DNA of 64,000 nt from Faeciplasma sp900553675. GTDB lineage: Bacteria > Bacillota > Clostridia > Oscillospirales > Ruminococcaceae. The translations under genes were made by a program, and so were the position numbers. Shown here piece after piece: positions 31,811-40,424 of this stretch. Location of the stretch: positions 62,001-126,000 of the forward strand of contig CAUAFG010000001.1 of the NCBI GenBank assembly GCA_958428235.1. The letters are read 5' to 3'. Under the pieces are notes generated by a model, which did not search any database, had not been told where the DNA came from, and saw only the letters and a program-made list of their open reading frames with translations. Position 1 is the stretch's first letter. The number at the start of each line of letters is the position of its first letter.

Positions 31811-33844
31811 ATGAGCCTTGACGACAGCGTTATGTATTTAAAGGGAGTAGGTCCCAAGCGCGCGGAGCTTTTAAAAAAGCTTGGAATTGAAACGGTCAGG
31901 CAGCTTATATATCACATTCCAAGGAGCTATATCGACTTCACCTCGCCCGTGCCGATAGCCGAAGCCCTGCTTGAAGAGATGAACGTTATAAAGGCAAGGG
32001 TATACAAAAAGCGCGCGCCCGACCTTATCCGCAAAAACATGAAGATATTCCGCGTTATCTGCACCGACGGTGCGAACGATATCACAATAGTTATATACAA
32101 CTCGCAGTATCTTTACAATTCTTTAAAGGAGGACTGCGACTATATCCTTTACGGCAAGGTGACAGGCAACCTTATTTCAAAAGAGATGTCCTCGCCGATG
32201 ATACTTGAAGCTTCAAGCGAGGATAGGATTCTGCCAATCTACCCACTAACTGCGGGGATATCCATGGGAATAATGCGCTCCTGCGTTAAAAATGCCCTTG
32301 AAAGGCTTACTTCCGGCGATTGCGAGACTCTGCCCCAGAGCGTAAGGGTAAAGCACAATCTGATTCCGGCGGAGGAGGCTCTGCGAAAAATACATTTTCC
32401 TGCCGACTCCTCGGAGATATCCTCGGCGCGAAAGCGGCTTGCCTTCGACGAGCTGTTAACCCTGCAATTAGGTATGCTCGCCCTGCGTGAAAGAAGCCGC
32501 GAGCTTACATCATATTCGCTATCTCCGAAGTCGCTCTCGCCCTACTACTCTTCCCTGCCCTTTGAGCTTACCGGAGCGCAGAAAAAAGCGATTGAAGAGT
32601 GCTGCGCCGATATGACAATGGGAAGCCCGATGAATCGGCTTATATTAGGGGATGTCGGTTCGGGAAAGACTGCCGTTGCGGCGGCTTGCTGCTATTTTGC
32701 CTATCTCAACGGCTGCCAGTCCTGCCTGATGGCTCCCACCGAGATACTTGCCGATCAGCATTATGCCACCCTGTGCGGATTTTTAGAGCCGCTGGGGGTT
32801 AAAATCGTCCTGCTGAAGGGCTCGATGAGTGCAAAGAAAAAATCTCAGATAAAGCAGGCGATTGCATGCGGTGAATACGACATTGCAGTCGGCACCCACG
32901 CGCTGATACAGCAGTCCACCGAGTTTAAGAACCTCGCTATTGTCATAACCGACGAGCAGCACCGCTTCGGAGTCGCGCAGCGCGACGCACTTGCCAAAAA
33001 AAGCGTGAACCCCCACCGCCTTGTAATGAGCGCAACGCCGATACCGCGAACGCTTGCGCTGATGATATACGGCGAGCTGGACATTTCGCTTTTGGGCGAG
33101 CTTCCAAAGGGGCGGCTTAAAATCGAGACCTATGCCGTAACCGGCAAGCTCCGCGAGCGTGCATACGGCTTTGTTAAAAAGCAGCTTCAGGCGGGCAATC
33201 AGGCATACATTGTCTGCCCCGCGATTGAGGACAGCGAGACCGGCACGCAGGAGCTAAAAAGCGTTAAAAGCTATGCCAAAACCCTCAGTGAGGGGGCTTT
33301 TAAGGGATACCGCATAGAGGTTCTGCACGGTCAGCTTCCGGCGGACAAAAAGGAAAAGATAATGCGCGATTTCAAGGACGGCAAAACCGACATCCTTGTT
33401 TCCACAACCGTTATCGAGGTGGGCGTGGACGTTCCGAACGCAACCGTTATGCTGATTGAAAACGCCGACCGCTTTGGCTTAAGCCAGCTTCACCAGCTGA
33501 GAGGACGAGTGGGGCGGGGAAAACTACAGTCCTACTGCATACTCATCACCGACAATGTAAACGAGGAAAGCCGCAAGCGATTAAAGGCTCTTACCGCCAC
33601 CTCTGACGGCTTTGAGATATCCGAGATGGATTTAAAGCTGCGCGGTCCGGGCGATTTCTTCGGCGAGGCTCAGCACGGGCTGCCGCGTTTGAAAATCGCG
33701 GACATAGCCGCGGACTCCGAGCTGTTAAGCGCGGCGGGAAACGAAGCGAAGCACCTGCACGAAAGCGGCTTTTTGCAGTCGGATGAGGGCAAGGCTCTTG
33801 CGAAAAGAGTTGAGTCTTTGTTTGATGACGGGGTTAAGAGCTGA
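31811..33844 (+). CDS. recG: ATP-dependent DNA helicase RecG
   Basis: A 677-residue RecG. The N-terminal wedge domain begins with YLKGVGPKRAELLKKLGI, and the helicase core has GDVGSGKTAVA (Walker A), DEQHRFG (DEQH box), SATPIPRT and the C-terminal TRG-like QLHQLRGRVGRG. RecG remodels stalled replication forks and Holliday junctions. Normal length; TTGGGAGG precedes the ATG. Confidence 0.97.
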   Translation: MSLDDSVMYLKGVGPKRAELLKKLGIETVRQLIYHIPRSYIDFTSPVPIAEALLEEMNVIKARVYKKRAPDLIRKNMKIFRVICTDGANDITIVIYNSQYLYNSLKEDCDYILYGKVTGNLISKEMSSPMILEASSEDRILPIYPLTAGISMGIMRSCVKNALERLTSGDCETLPQSVRVKHNLIPAEEALRKIHFPADSSEISSARKRLAFDELLTLQLGMLALRERSRELTSYSLSPKSLSPYYSSLPFELTGAQKKAIEECCADMTMGSPMNRLILGDVGSGKTAVAAACCYFAYLNGCQSCLMAPTEILADQHYATLCGFLEPLGVKIVLLKGSMSAKKKSQIKQAIACGEYDIAVGTHALIQQSTEFKNLAIVITDEQHRFGVAQRDALAKKSVNPHRLVMSATPIPRTLALMIYGELDISLLGELPKGRLKIETYAVTGKLRERAYGFVKKQLQAGNQAYIVCPAIEDSETGTQELKSVKSYAKTLSEGAFKGYRIEVLHGQLPADKKEKIMRDFKDGKTDILVSTTVIEVGVDVPNATVMLIENADRFGLSQLHQLRGRVGRGKLQSYCILITDNVNEESRKRLKALTATSDGFEISEMDLKLRGPGDFFGEAQHGLPRLKIADIAADSELLSAAGNEAKHLHESGFLQSDEGKALAKRVESLFDDGVKS

Positions 33845-33863
33845 AATATTTCTGATAAATAAG

Positions 33864-33901
33864 AAATCCAAGTCATGGGCTGCCACGGCTTGGATTTTTT
33901 T
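33864..33901 (+). terminator. Terminator of recG
   Basis: AAATCCAAG pairs with CTTGGATTT, followed by TTTTTAT. Confidence 0.88.
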
Positions 33902-33911
33902 ATCGCTCAAA

Positions 33912-34373
33912 TCAGTTTTTTGCTTGGTTCAGCCTTTTGAACAGCCGCGCGTTCCAAAAGTCCATGCCCATAATATCGGCATAGAAATGGAGAATGCTGT
34001 TAAAATCCTTGGTTGAAGTGCTGAGAATGATGTATTCAAGCCCCTCCGACTTAACTTTTTGCTCGACGAAGCTAAACAGCTCTCTGCCTATCCCCTCGCT
34101 TCTGTGGTCGGGCAGAACATAAAGCTCCTCAATTTCAAAAAAGGGCGTTCCCTCATTTATAACCGAGCTTGTCCTTTCGGCTTTTTCCGTGTGACCAAAA
34201 AGATAGCCGAGTATCTCGTCCCCGCCGGCGGCAAGGAATATGCGGTTTGGCTCGATATCCTCGCGGCTGTTTTTGCGATATCCGTAGCTGATATCCTCGT
34301 TCTCCCACTTGGCGGACAGGTCAATCAGCTTTTTCAGAAGCTCGTCGTTCAGCTCTGCTTCGTAAATCCTCAT
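33912..34373 (-). CDS. GNAT family N-acetyltransferase
   Basis: A 153-residue GNAT protein. EIEELYVLPDHRSEGIGREL is the acetyl-CoA binding motif A (the loop is RSEGIG), preceded by the ILGYLFG strand and followed by HFYADIMGMDFW. The ATG at 34373 follows AAGGGAG. Substrate unknown. It stands downstream of glgA on the same strand with 74 bp between, and may be read through from it. Confidence 0.87.
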   Translation of the reverse strand: MRIYEAELNDELLKKLIDLSAKWENEDISYGYRKNSREDIEPNRIFLAAGGDEILGYLFGHTEKAERTSSVINEGTPFFEIEELYVLPDHRSEGIGRELFSFVEQKVKSEGLEYIILSTSTKDFNSILHFYADIMGMDFWNARLFKRLNQAKN

Positions 34374-34447
34374 GCTTAATTCTCCCTTTTGCATAAATTT
34401 CAGCGGAAGACGTTATATCCCCCGCTGAAAAAACTAACCTATATAGC

Positions 34448-35869
34448 TTAAATGTCGCCCGCAAGCTCTCTGTAAAGTCCCAGATAAAGCTCTGCCGAGC
34501 GCGCCCAGCTGAAGTCCTCACGCAGGGCATGACTTACCAGCTTGCCCCACTGCATACGCTTGTCGTAATACGCTCTTGCTCTTACGGTTGCGTCCAGCAT
34601 GTCGTGGGCGTTGTAGGTCTTAAAAGTGAAGCCGTTGCCGCCGGGTCCGCCGCAGTCGACAATGCTGTCCTTTAAGCCGCCGGTCTCCCTTACTATCGGG
34701 ATTGTGCCATAGCGCAGGGATACCATCTGTGCCAAGCCGCAGGGCTCGCTCTGCGAAGGCATAAGGAACATATCCGCACCGGCGTAGATTCTGTGAGCCA
34801 GATCTGGGATAAAGCCGATTTTAACGCCCACCGCCTGAGGATATCTGTAAGCCATCTCACGGAAGAAGTCCTCATACTGCTTTTCGCCGGAGCCGAGGAT
34901 TACAAACTTGTAGCCAATGCGAATCATATCCTCGAAGACTCTCTTTATAAGGTCAACACCCTTGTGCGAAACAAGTCTTGTTACTATGCCCATTACAGGC
35001 TCGTCGCCCTCGGGCAGACCCATCTCCTGCAGCAGGCTGCGCTTGCATTCCTTTTTGCCCGCCTTATCCTCGGCACTGAAATGAGCCGGAATCGCCGGGT
35101 CGGTTTCGGGGTTGTAAACATCCTGATCTATGCCGTTTAAGAAGCCTGTAAGCTTATATTGTTTGCTCCAGAGAACTGGATCAAGTCCGTGGGAGAAGTA
35201 GGGGTTCAGAATCTCCCAAGCGTAGGTGGGTGAAACGGTGGTGATCTTGTCGGCGGTCTCGAACGCGCCCTTCATAAAGTTTACGCAGTTGTCGTACTCA
35301 ACAAGGCTGTGAGCCCAATCCGGCAGACCTAAGATGTCGTTATGAAGCTCCAAGCCGTATTTTCCCTGATACTGAATGTTGTGGATGGTGAATACTGTCT
35401 TGATATTTCCCAGATCCTTCTGATTCTTGTAGAAGACGTTGTAGTATACCGGAACAAGTGCGGTCTGCCAGTCGTTGCAGTTTAAAATATCCGGAACAAA
35501 GTCGATATGCTTTATCATTTCAAGTATCGCGCGGGAGAAGAAGGTAAAGCGCTCCGCGTCGTCATAATGACCGTAGATTCCGTTGCGCTTGAAATAGTAT
35601 TCGTTGTCTAAAAGATAATAGGTGACTCCGTTTGCAACGCCCTTGAAAACTCCGCAGTACTGATTTCTCCAGGCAACCGGAACAAAGAAGTTTGTAATAT
35701 ACTCAAGGCTTTCGCGCAGCTCCCATTTTATCGCGGAGTAAAGTGGCATAACCACGCGGCAGTCGTGTCCGGCTTCGTTTAAAGCTCTTGGAAGAGAGCC
35801 TGCAACGTCTGCCAATCCGCCGGAAGCTATATAGGGCAGAGCCTCGCTCGCCGCATAAAGTATTTTCAT
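34448..35869 (-). CDS. glgA: Glycogen synthase (ADP-glucose type)
   Basis: A 473-residue GT5 enzyme that adds glucose from ADP-glucose to glycogen. The N-terminal substrate loop reads ASGGLADVAGSLP, the middle has TIHNIQYQG, and the C-terminal part has VTRLVSHKG and SQSEPCGLAQM with the conserved glutamate, then RETGGLKD. Last gene of glgB-glgC-glgD-glgA. Confidence 0.96.
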   Translation of the reverse strand: MKILYAASEALPYIASGGLADVAGSLPRALNEAGHDCRVVMPLYSAIKWELRESLEYITNFFVPVAWRNQYCGVFKGVANGVTYYLLDNEYYFKRNGIYGHYDDAERFTFFSRAILEMIKHIDFVPDILNCNDWQTALVPVYYNVFYKNQKDLGNIKTVFTIHNIQYQGKYGLELHNDILGLPDWAHSLVEYDNCVNFMKGAFETADKITTVSPTYAWEILNPYFSHGLDPVLWSKQYKLTGFLNGIDQDVYNPETDPAIPAHFSAEDKAGKKECKRSLLQEMGLPEGDEPVMGIVTRLVSHKGVDLIKRVFEDMIRIGYKFVILGSGEKQYEDFFREMAYRYPQAVGVKIGFIPDLAHRIYAGADMFLMPSQSEPCGLAQMVSLRYGTIPIVRETGGLKDSIVDCGGPGGNGFTFKTYNAHDMLDATVRARAYYDKRMQWGKLVSHALREDFSWARSAELYLGLYRELAGDI

Positions 35870-35925
35870 CTTATCAATCCTTTCCTATGTAAATCGATAA
35901 TCGCAATTGATAATCGATAAAAGAA

Positions 35926-37050
35926 TTACAGAACGCGCTTTTTCGAGATGTAAAGCGGGCTTCCCTCAGCACTTGATATGCAAAGCTCGTCGCCGATCTT
36001 AACGTTTTTATCGGTGATGATGTTTGAAATTTCGGTGGACTTGCCTATTTCGGTGTCCTGCATCAGGATACAATTCTTGACTACAGCTCCCTTTGCAACC
36101 TTTACGCCGCGGAAGAGGATGGAATTTTCAACAATACCGTTGATAACGCAGCCGTCGGCAACAAGTGAATTATTCACCGAGCTGTCAAGACCGTACTTTG
36201 AAGGAGCATCGTCGCGAACCTTGGTGTAAACCGGACGCTTTTTAAGGATAAGCTTTTCAAGATTCTCGGCGTTGAGAAGATCCATATTAGCGTCGTAATA
36301 GCTTTCAAGGTCGCAGATTCTTCTGTAGTAGCCGGTGTATTCGTAGGTGCGGATGTTTAACTTATCCGCCATTGCCTGCAAAACGTCCTTGCCGAAATCG
36401 CACTTTCCTCTGGGAACAAGGTCGTCTACCAAGTCGATAAGCAGCTGCTTTTTAAGGATGATAACGCCCAGACCCAAGGTGTAGTGACCAGCCTTTGCGG
36501 GATTGATTATAACCGAGCTTACTCTGCCGTCGCCAAAAGTTTCAAAGCAGAAGGAGTCTGCTGTCTCGGTGGCGGTATAATCGCCGGTGACGGTTACGCA
36601 GGTGATGTCGGCTCCGCTTTCTATGTGAGCGTCAACGACCTTGGATAAATCCTCGCTGGCGACAACGTTGCAGTCGCACAAAACGACATAATCGCAGGCA
36701 GTTTTTACGATATAGCCAATTGCGCCCTTTATTGCTTCAAGCTTGCCGTTGTAAAGACCGGTTGTTCTGCCGTAGGGCGGAAGGATGGTAAGTCCGCCGT
36801 CGGTACGAGCCAGATCCCACTGTCTGCCGGAGCCTACATGGTCTAACAGCGACTGATAATTTGATTTTGTTATGATTCCCACGGTTGTCATTCCCGAATT
36901 TACCATCGAGGAAAGCTGGAAGTCAATCAGCCTGAACCTTCCGCCGAAGGGAACCGAACCCATGGTTCTGTTGGATGAAAGCTCAGGAAGAGATTCATCG
37001 TGTGAGTTGGCAAAGATTATGCCCAGAACATTTGACATATTATAGCTCAT
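35926..37050 (-). CDS. glgD: Glucose-1-phosphate adenylyltransferase subunit GlgD
   Basis: A 374-residue GlgC-like protein. The nucleotidyltransferase core is recognisable (GGRFRLIDFQLSSMVNSG and VVLCDCNVV), but the N-terminal GGxGxRL loop is replaced by SSNRTMGSVPF, so it is probably a non-catalytic or modulating subunit. The C-terminal left-handed helix repeats are present. In Bacillus, GlgD increases activity of GlgC. It lies 19 bp after glgC. Confidence 0.94.
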   Translation of the reverse strand: MSYNMSNVLGIIFANSHDESLPELSSNRTMGSVPFGGRFRLIDFQLSSMVNSGMTTVGIITKSNYQSLLDHVGSGRQWDLARTDGGLTILPPYGRTTGLYNGKLEAIKGAIGYIVKTACDYVVLCDCNVVASEDLSKVVDAHIESGADITCVTVTGDYTATETADSFCFETFGDGRVSSVIINPAKAGHYTLGLGVIILKKQLLIDLVDDLVPRGKCDFGKDVLQAMADKLNIRTYEYTGYYRRICDLESYYDANMDLLNAENLEKLILKKRPVYTKVRDDAPSKYGLDSSVNNSLVADGCVINGIVENSILFRGVKVAKGAVVKNCILMQDTEIGKSTEISNIITDKNVKIGDELCISSAEGSPLYISKKRVL

Positions 37051-37069
37051 AATTTCATTCTCCTCCTTG

Positions 37070-38272
37070 TTATATGTCCGCCGAGATTATCTGCTTGGGA
37101 GCAACAACCTTTCCGGCTCCTACTGTAACATTGTGTCCGACAACGGCTACTCCCCATTCGTCCTTATTGGCGATGGTTTCGGGTCTTGCACCGACTACCG
37201 CGCCGGCTTCGATAACGCTGTCCTCGCCGACGATGGAGTACTCAACAACCGCACCCTTTTTAACGGTTGCACCGGGCATGAGGATTGAGTCCATAACAAC
37301 TGCGCCCTCTTCGATGGTTACTCCGCCGGAGATGATTGAAAACTCAACCGAGCCGTCGATAACGCAGCCGGTGGTTACCATAGAGTTCTGAACGGTAGCC
37401 TTTTTGCCGATAAGCTGCGGCGCGCGGCTGTCGTTATTGGAATAGATCTTCCATGCGGGGTCGTAAAGGTCGAGTGAAACTGTGGGGCTTAAAAGATCCA
37501 TATTTGCTTCCCAAAGGCTGTCTATGGTTCCAACGTCCTTCCAGTAGCCCTCAAAGCGGTAGGCATAAAGTCTTTCGTGATTTGCAAGAAGCGCCGGGAT
37601 GATGTTCTTGCCGAAGTCCTTGGTGGCTTCCTTGTCGTTTTCATTGTCTATAAGATACTTTTTAAGGGTGGGATATGAGAATATGTAAATACCCATCGAA
37701 GCAAGAGTGGATTCGGGAACCTTGGGCTTTTCTACAAACTTGGTTATCTCGCCCTCTTCGTTGGTGGACATGATTCCAAAGCGGGAAGCCTCTTCATATT
37801 CAACGTTGAGAACTGCTATTGTGCAGACCGCGTTCTTTTCCTTGTGGTAGCGGAGCATATCCGAATAGTCCATCTTGTAGATATGGTCGCCCGAAAGGAT
37901 TACAACATACTCGGGGTCGTATCTGTCGATAAACGAAAGATTCTGATAGATGGCGTTTGCGGTACCCTCGTACCACTGAGCGCCGGAGTTGGACTGATAA
38001 GGCGGGAGTATATGAACACCGCCGTGGATTCTGTCTAAGTTCCATGCCTGACCGTTTCCGATATAATCGTTCAGGACAAGGGGCTGATACTGAGTTAAAA
38101 CGCCGACTGTGTCAATACCGGAATTGACGCAGTTTGAAAGAGGAAAATCAATGATTCTATACTTTCCTCCATAGGGTACGGCGGGCTTAGCAACGTTCTT
38201 TGTCAAGGCATACAATCTTGAACCCTGACCGCCTGCAAGAAGCATTGCTACACATTCTTTTTTGTTATACAT
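37070..38272 (-). CDS. glgC: Glucose-1-phosphate adenylyltransferase
   Basis: A 400-residue ADP-glucose pyrophosphorylase. It has the catalytic loop LLAGGQGSRLYALT, GGKYRIIDFPLSNCVNSG, and VILSGDHIYKMDY with the metal-binding aspartate. The C-terminal half has hexapeptide-like repeats (VEFSIISGGVTIEEGAVV). The ATG at 38272 follows AAAGGAAG at good distance; a start at 38290 would overlap glgB. It makes the ADP-glucose used by GlgA. Confidence 0.96.
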   Translation of the reverse strand: MYNKKECVAMLLAGGQGSRLYALTKNVAKPAVPYGGKYRIIDFPLSNCVNSGIDTVGVLTQYQPLVLNDYIGNGQAWNLDRIHGGVHILPPYQSNSGAQWYEGTANAIYQNLSFIDRYDPEYVVILSGDHIYKMDYSDMLRYHKEKNAVCTIAVLNVEYEEASRFGIMSTNEEGEITKFVEKPKVPESTLASMGIYIFSYPTLKKYLIDNENDKEATKDFGKNIIPALLANHERLYAYRFEGYWKDVGTIDSLWEANMDLLSPTVSLDLYDPAWKIYSNNDSRAPQLIGKKATVQNSMVTTGCVIDGSVEFSIISGGVTIEEGAVVMDSILMPGATVKKGAVVEYSIVGEDSVIEAGAVVGARPETIANKDEWGVAVVGHNVTVGAGKVVAPKQIISADI

Positions 38273-38286
38273 TAGCGTTCTTCCTT

Positions 38287-40230
38287 TCATTTAACTGACT
38301 TTTTGGTTGCTTTTTCTGGCTTATTATTTTCTGTCTGCTTGGGTTTTCTTCCTGTCGGAGCTTTCTTAACTTTGAAATACATTACCGACATTGCAGGTAT
38401 ATCAATCGCTATCGACTGCTCAAAGCCGTGCATAGGCTCCTTTTCAGCCTTTATCGGAGGGTTGGCGTAAGGGCTGCCGTCCTTTGAAGAGGAGTTGAAC
38501 ACCTCGGTATAGGTTCCCTTATACGGCACTCCAAAGCGGTAATTTTTGCGTTCCACCGGAACAAAGTTGCACACCGCTATTATTTCATGACCCTGATTAT
38601 CCATTCTGCGGAAGATGATTATGCTTTGAGTGTAATCGTCTGCCGATATCCACTTAAAGCCCTCCCACGAGTAGTCTTCCTGCCACATCGGGGGGTTATC
38701 GAGATAGAATCTGTTAAGATTCTTGACAAATTCCTTGAAATTACGGTGATTCTCAAATTCATCAACCAAGAACCATTCAAGACCGGATTCGTAATCCCAC
38801 TCTCTGAACTGGGCAAATTCTGAACCCATAAACAGCATTTTCTTTCCGGGGTGAGCCATCATGTAGCTTAGGAACACCTTATCCTGCGCGAATTTCAGTT
38901 CGGTATCACCCGGCATTTTGTTTACAAGCGAGCCTTTTCCGTGAACAACCTCGTCGTGCGAAATCGGCAGTATGAAATTCTCGGAAAAAGCGTAGAACAG
39001 CGAGAAGGTGAGCTGACCGTGATGGTCCTTTCTGAAAAGCGGATCCATCGACATATATTTCATCATGTCGTTCATCCAGCCCATGTTCCACTTGAAGTTA
39101 AAGCCCAGTCCACCGATATCGGTAGGCTTGGTTACGTTGGGCCATGCTGTGGATTCCTCGGCAATCATTATGGCGTTGGGGATTTTTGCAAAGACCGCTT
39201 TGTTGAGCATCTGCAAAAACTCGACCGCTTCAAGGTTTTCATGACCGCCGTTTTTATTGGGACGCCACTCGCCGCCCTGTCTGTCGTAATCAAGATAGAG
39301 CATCGAGGCAACTGCGTCTACACGAAGTCCGTCAACATGGAACTTTTCAAGCCAGTGTATAGCGCTGGAAATAAGGAAGGAGCGAACCTCGTTTTTGCCG
39401 AAGTCGAACACCCTTGTTCCCCAGCCCTTATGTTCCATTTTTAATGGGTCGGAATACTCGTAGCAGGGCGAACCGTCGAACTCGTAAAGTCCTGCGCCGT
39501 CCTTTGGAAAATGCGCCGGAACCCAGTCTAAAATTACGCCTATTCCAGCCTGATGGAACTTATCTATCATACTCATAAAGCCTTCGGGTGTGCCGAAGCG
39601 GGATGTTGGAGCGAAATATCCCATTACCTGATATCCCCACGAGCCGTCGTAGGGGTACTCGGTCAGCGGCATGAACTCAACGTGGGTATAGCCCATTTCC
39701 TTTATATATGGGATAAGCTCATCAGCCGCCTTTTCGTAGCTGAAAAAGTTGCCGTCGGGGTATTGCTTCCACGAACCTAAGTTTACCTCGTAGATGTTCA
39801 TGGGAGCATTATACAGCGGTCTTTGCGTGCGCGAAGCAACCCATTCGCCGTCGTTCCACTTATAGCCGGATATATCAAATATCTTTGTGCCGGTGGAGGG
39901 CTTGGTTTCCATATGCACGCCATATGGGTCCGCCTTCATGCGCTCCGAGCCGTCAAGCCCTTTAACGCAGTATTTATAGGTTGTAAATTGCTTTATACCC
40001 TTTATTTTTGCTTCCCAGATGCCGCCGTAAATCCGCGAGCAGGGGTTTGCGCAAACGCTCCAGCCGTTGAAATCGCCCGCTACCGAAACGCTTTTTGCAT
40101 TGGGTGCCCACACCCTGAAAACATATTCGTCCCCCGATATGCAGTGCGCGCCTAAAAAGTCGCCTGAGCTGTAGTTTGTGCCGGCAAGAAAGCTGTTGAT
40201 CTGCTGTCTGAGCCAAGTGCTTTCAGACAT
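38287..40230 (-). CDS. glgB: 1,4-alpha-glucan branching enzyme
   Basis: A 647-residue GH13 enzyme. An N-terminal CBM48 domain (YVFRVWAPNAKSVSVAGDFNGW in part) is followed by the catalytic barrel: GLRVDAVASMLY with the nucleophile Asp, AEESTAWP with the acid Glu, and ISHDEVVHGKGS. The C-terminus is a basic Lys-rich tail after MSVMYFKVKKA. First gene of the glycogen operon. Confidence 0.96.
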   Translation of the reverse strand: MSESTWLRQQINSFLAGTNYSSGDFLGAHCISGDEYVFRVWAPNAKSVSVAGDFNGWSVCANPCSRIYGGIWEAKIKGIKQFTTYKYCVKGLDGSERMKADPYGVHMETKPSTGTKIFDISGYKWNDGEWVASRTQRPLYNAPMNIYEVNLGSWKQYPDGNFFSYEKAADELIPYIKEMGYTHVEFMPLTEYPYDGSWGYQVMGYFAPTSRFGTPEGFMSMIDKFHQAGIGVILDWVPAHFPKDGAGLYEFDGSPCYEYSDPLKMEHKGWGTRVFDFGKNEVRSFLISSAIHWLEKFHVDGLRVDAVASMLYLDYDRQGGEWRPNKNGGHENLEAVEFLQMLNKAVFAKIPNAIMIAEESTAWPNVTKPTDIGGLGFNFKWNMGWMNDMMKYMSMDPLFRKDHHGQLTFSLFYAFSENFILPISHDEVVHGKGSLVNKMPGDTELKFAQDKVFLSYMMAHPGKKMLFMGSEFAQFREWDYESGLEWFLVDEFENHRNFKEFVKNLNRFYLDNPPMWQEDYSWEGFKWISADDYTQSIIIFRRMDNQGHEIIAVCNFVPVERKNYRFGVPYKGTYTEVFNSSSKDGSPYANPPIKAEKEPMHGFEQSIAIDIPAMSVMYFKVKKAPTGRKPKQTENNKPEKATKKSVK

Positions 40231-40327
40231 TACATCACTTCCTTTATTAATGTCTTTTTATGGCAGAAGCTGTCCCATATATCCAATCGGTTATGCAGAC
40301 AGACTCTCTCATAATTTTCATACTATT

Positions 40328-40356
40328 ATTATAATAAATTCCGAGCAATATTGCAA
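40328..40356 (-). promoter_or_regulatory. Promoter of the glycogen operon
   Basis: Minus-strand TTGCAA (40356-40351), 17-nt spacer, TATAAT (40333-40328), about 100 bp before glgB. Confidence 0.75.
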
Positions 40357-40424
40357 GGTTTTTTGACACATTTTTCAGAAAGTCACATTTTACAACATAC
40401 AATTTTGTTTATTTTGACGATCGT

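Noticed and set aside
35926..37050. glgD as a decayed glgC duplicate
   Set aside because: The frame is intact, it has a ribosome site and the altered catalytic loop is characteristic of GlgD subunits.
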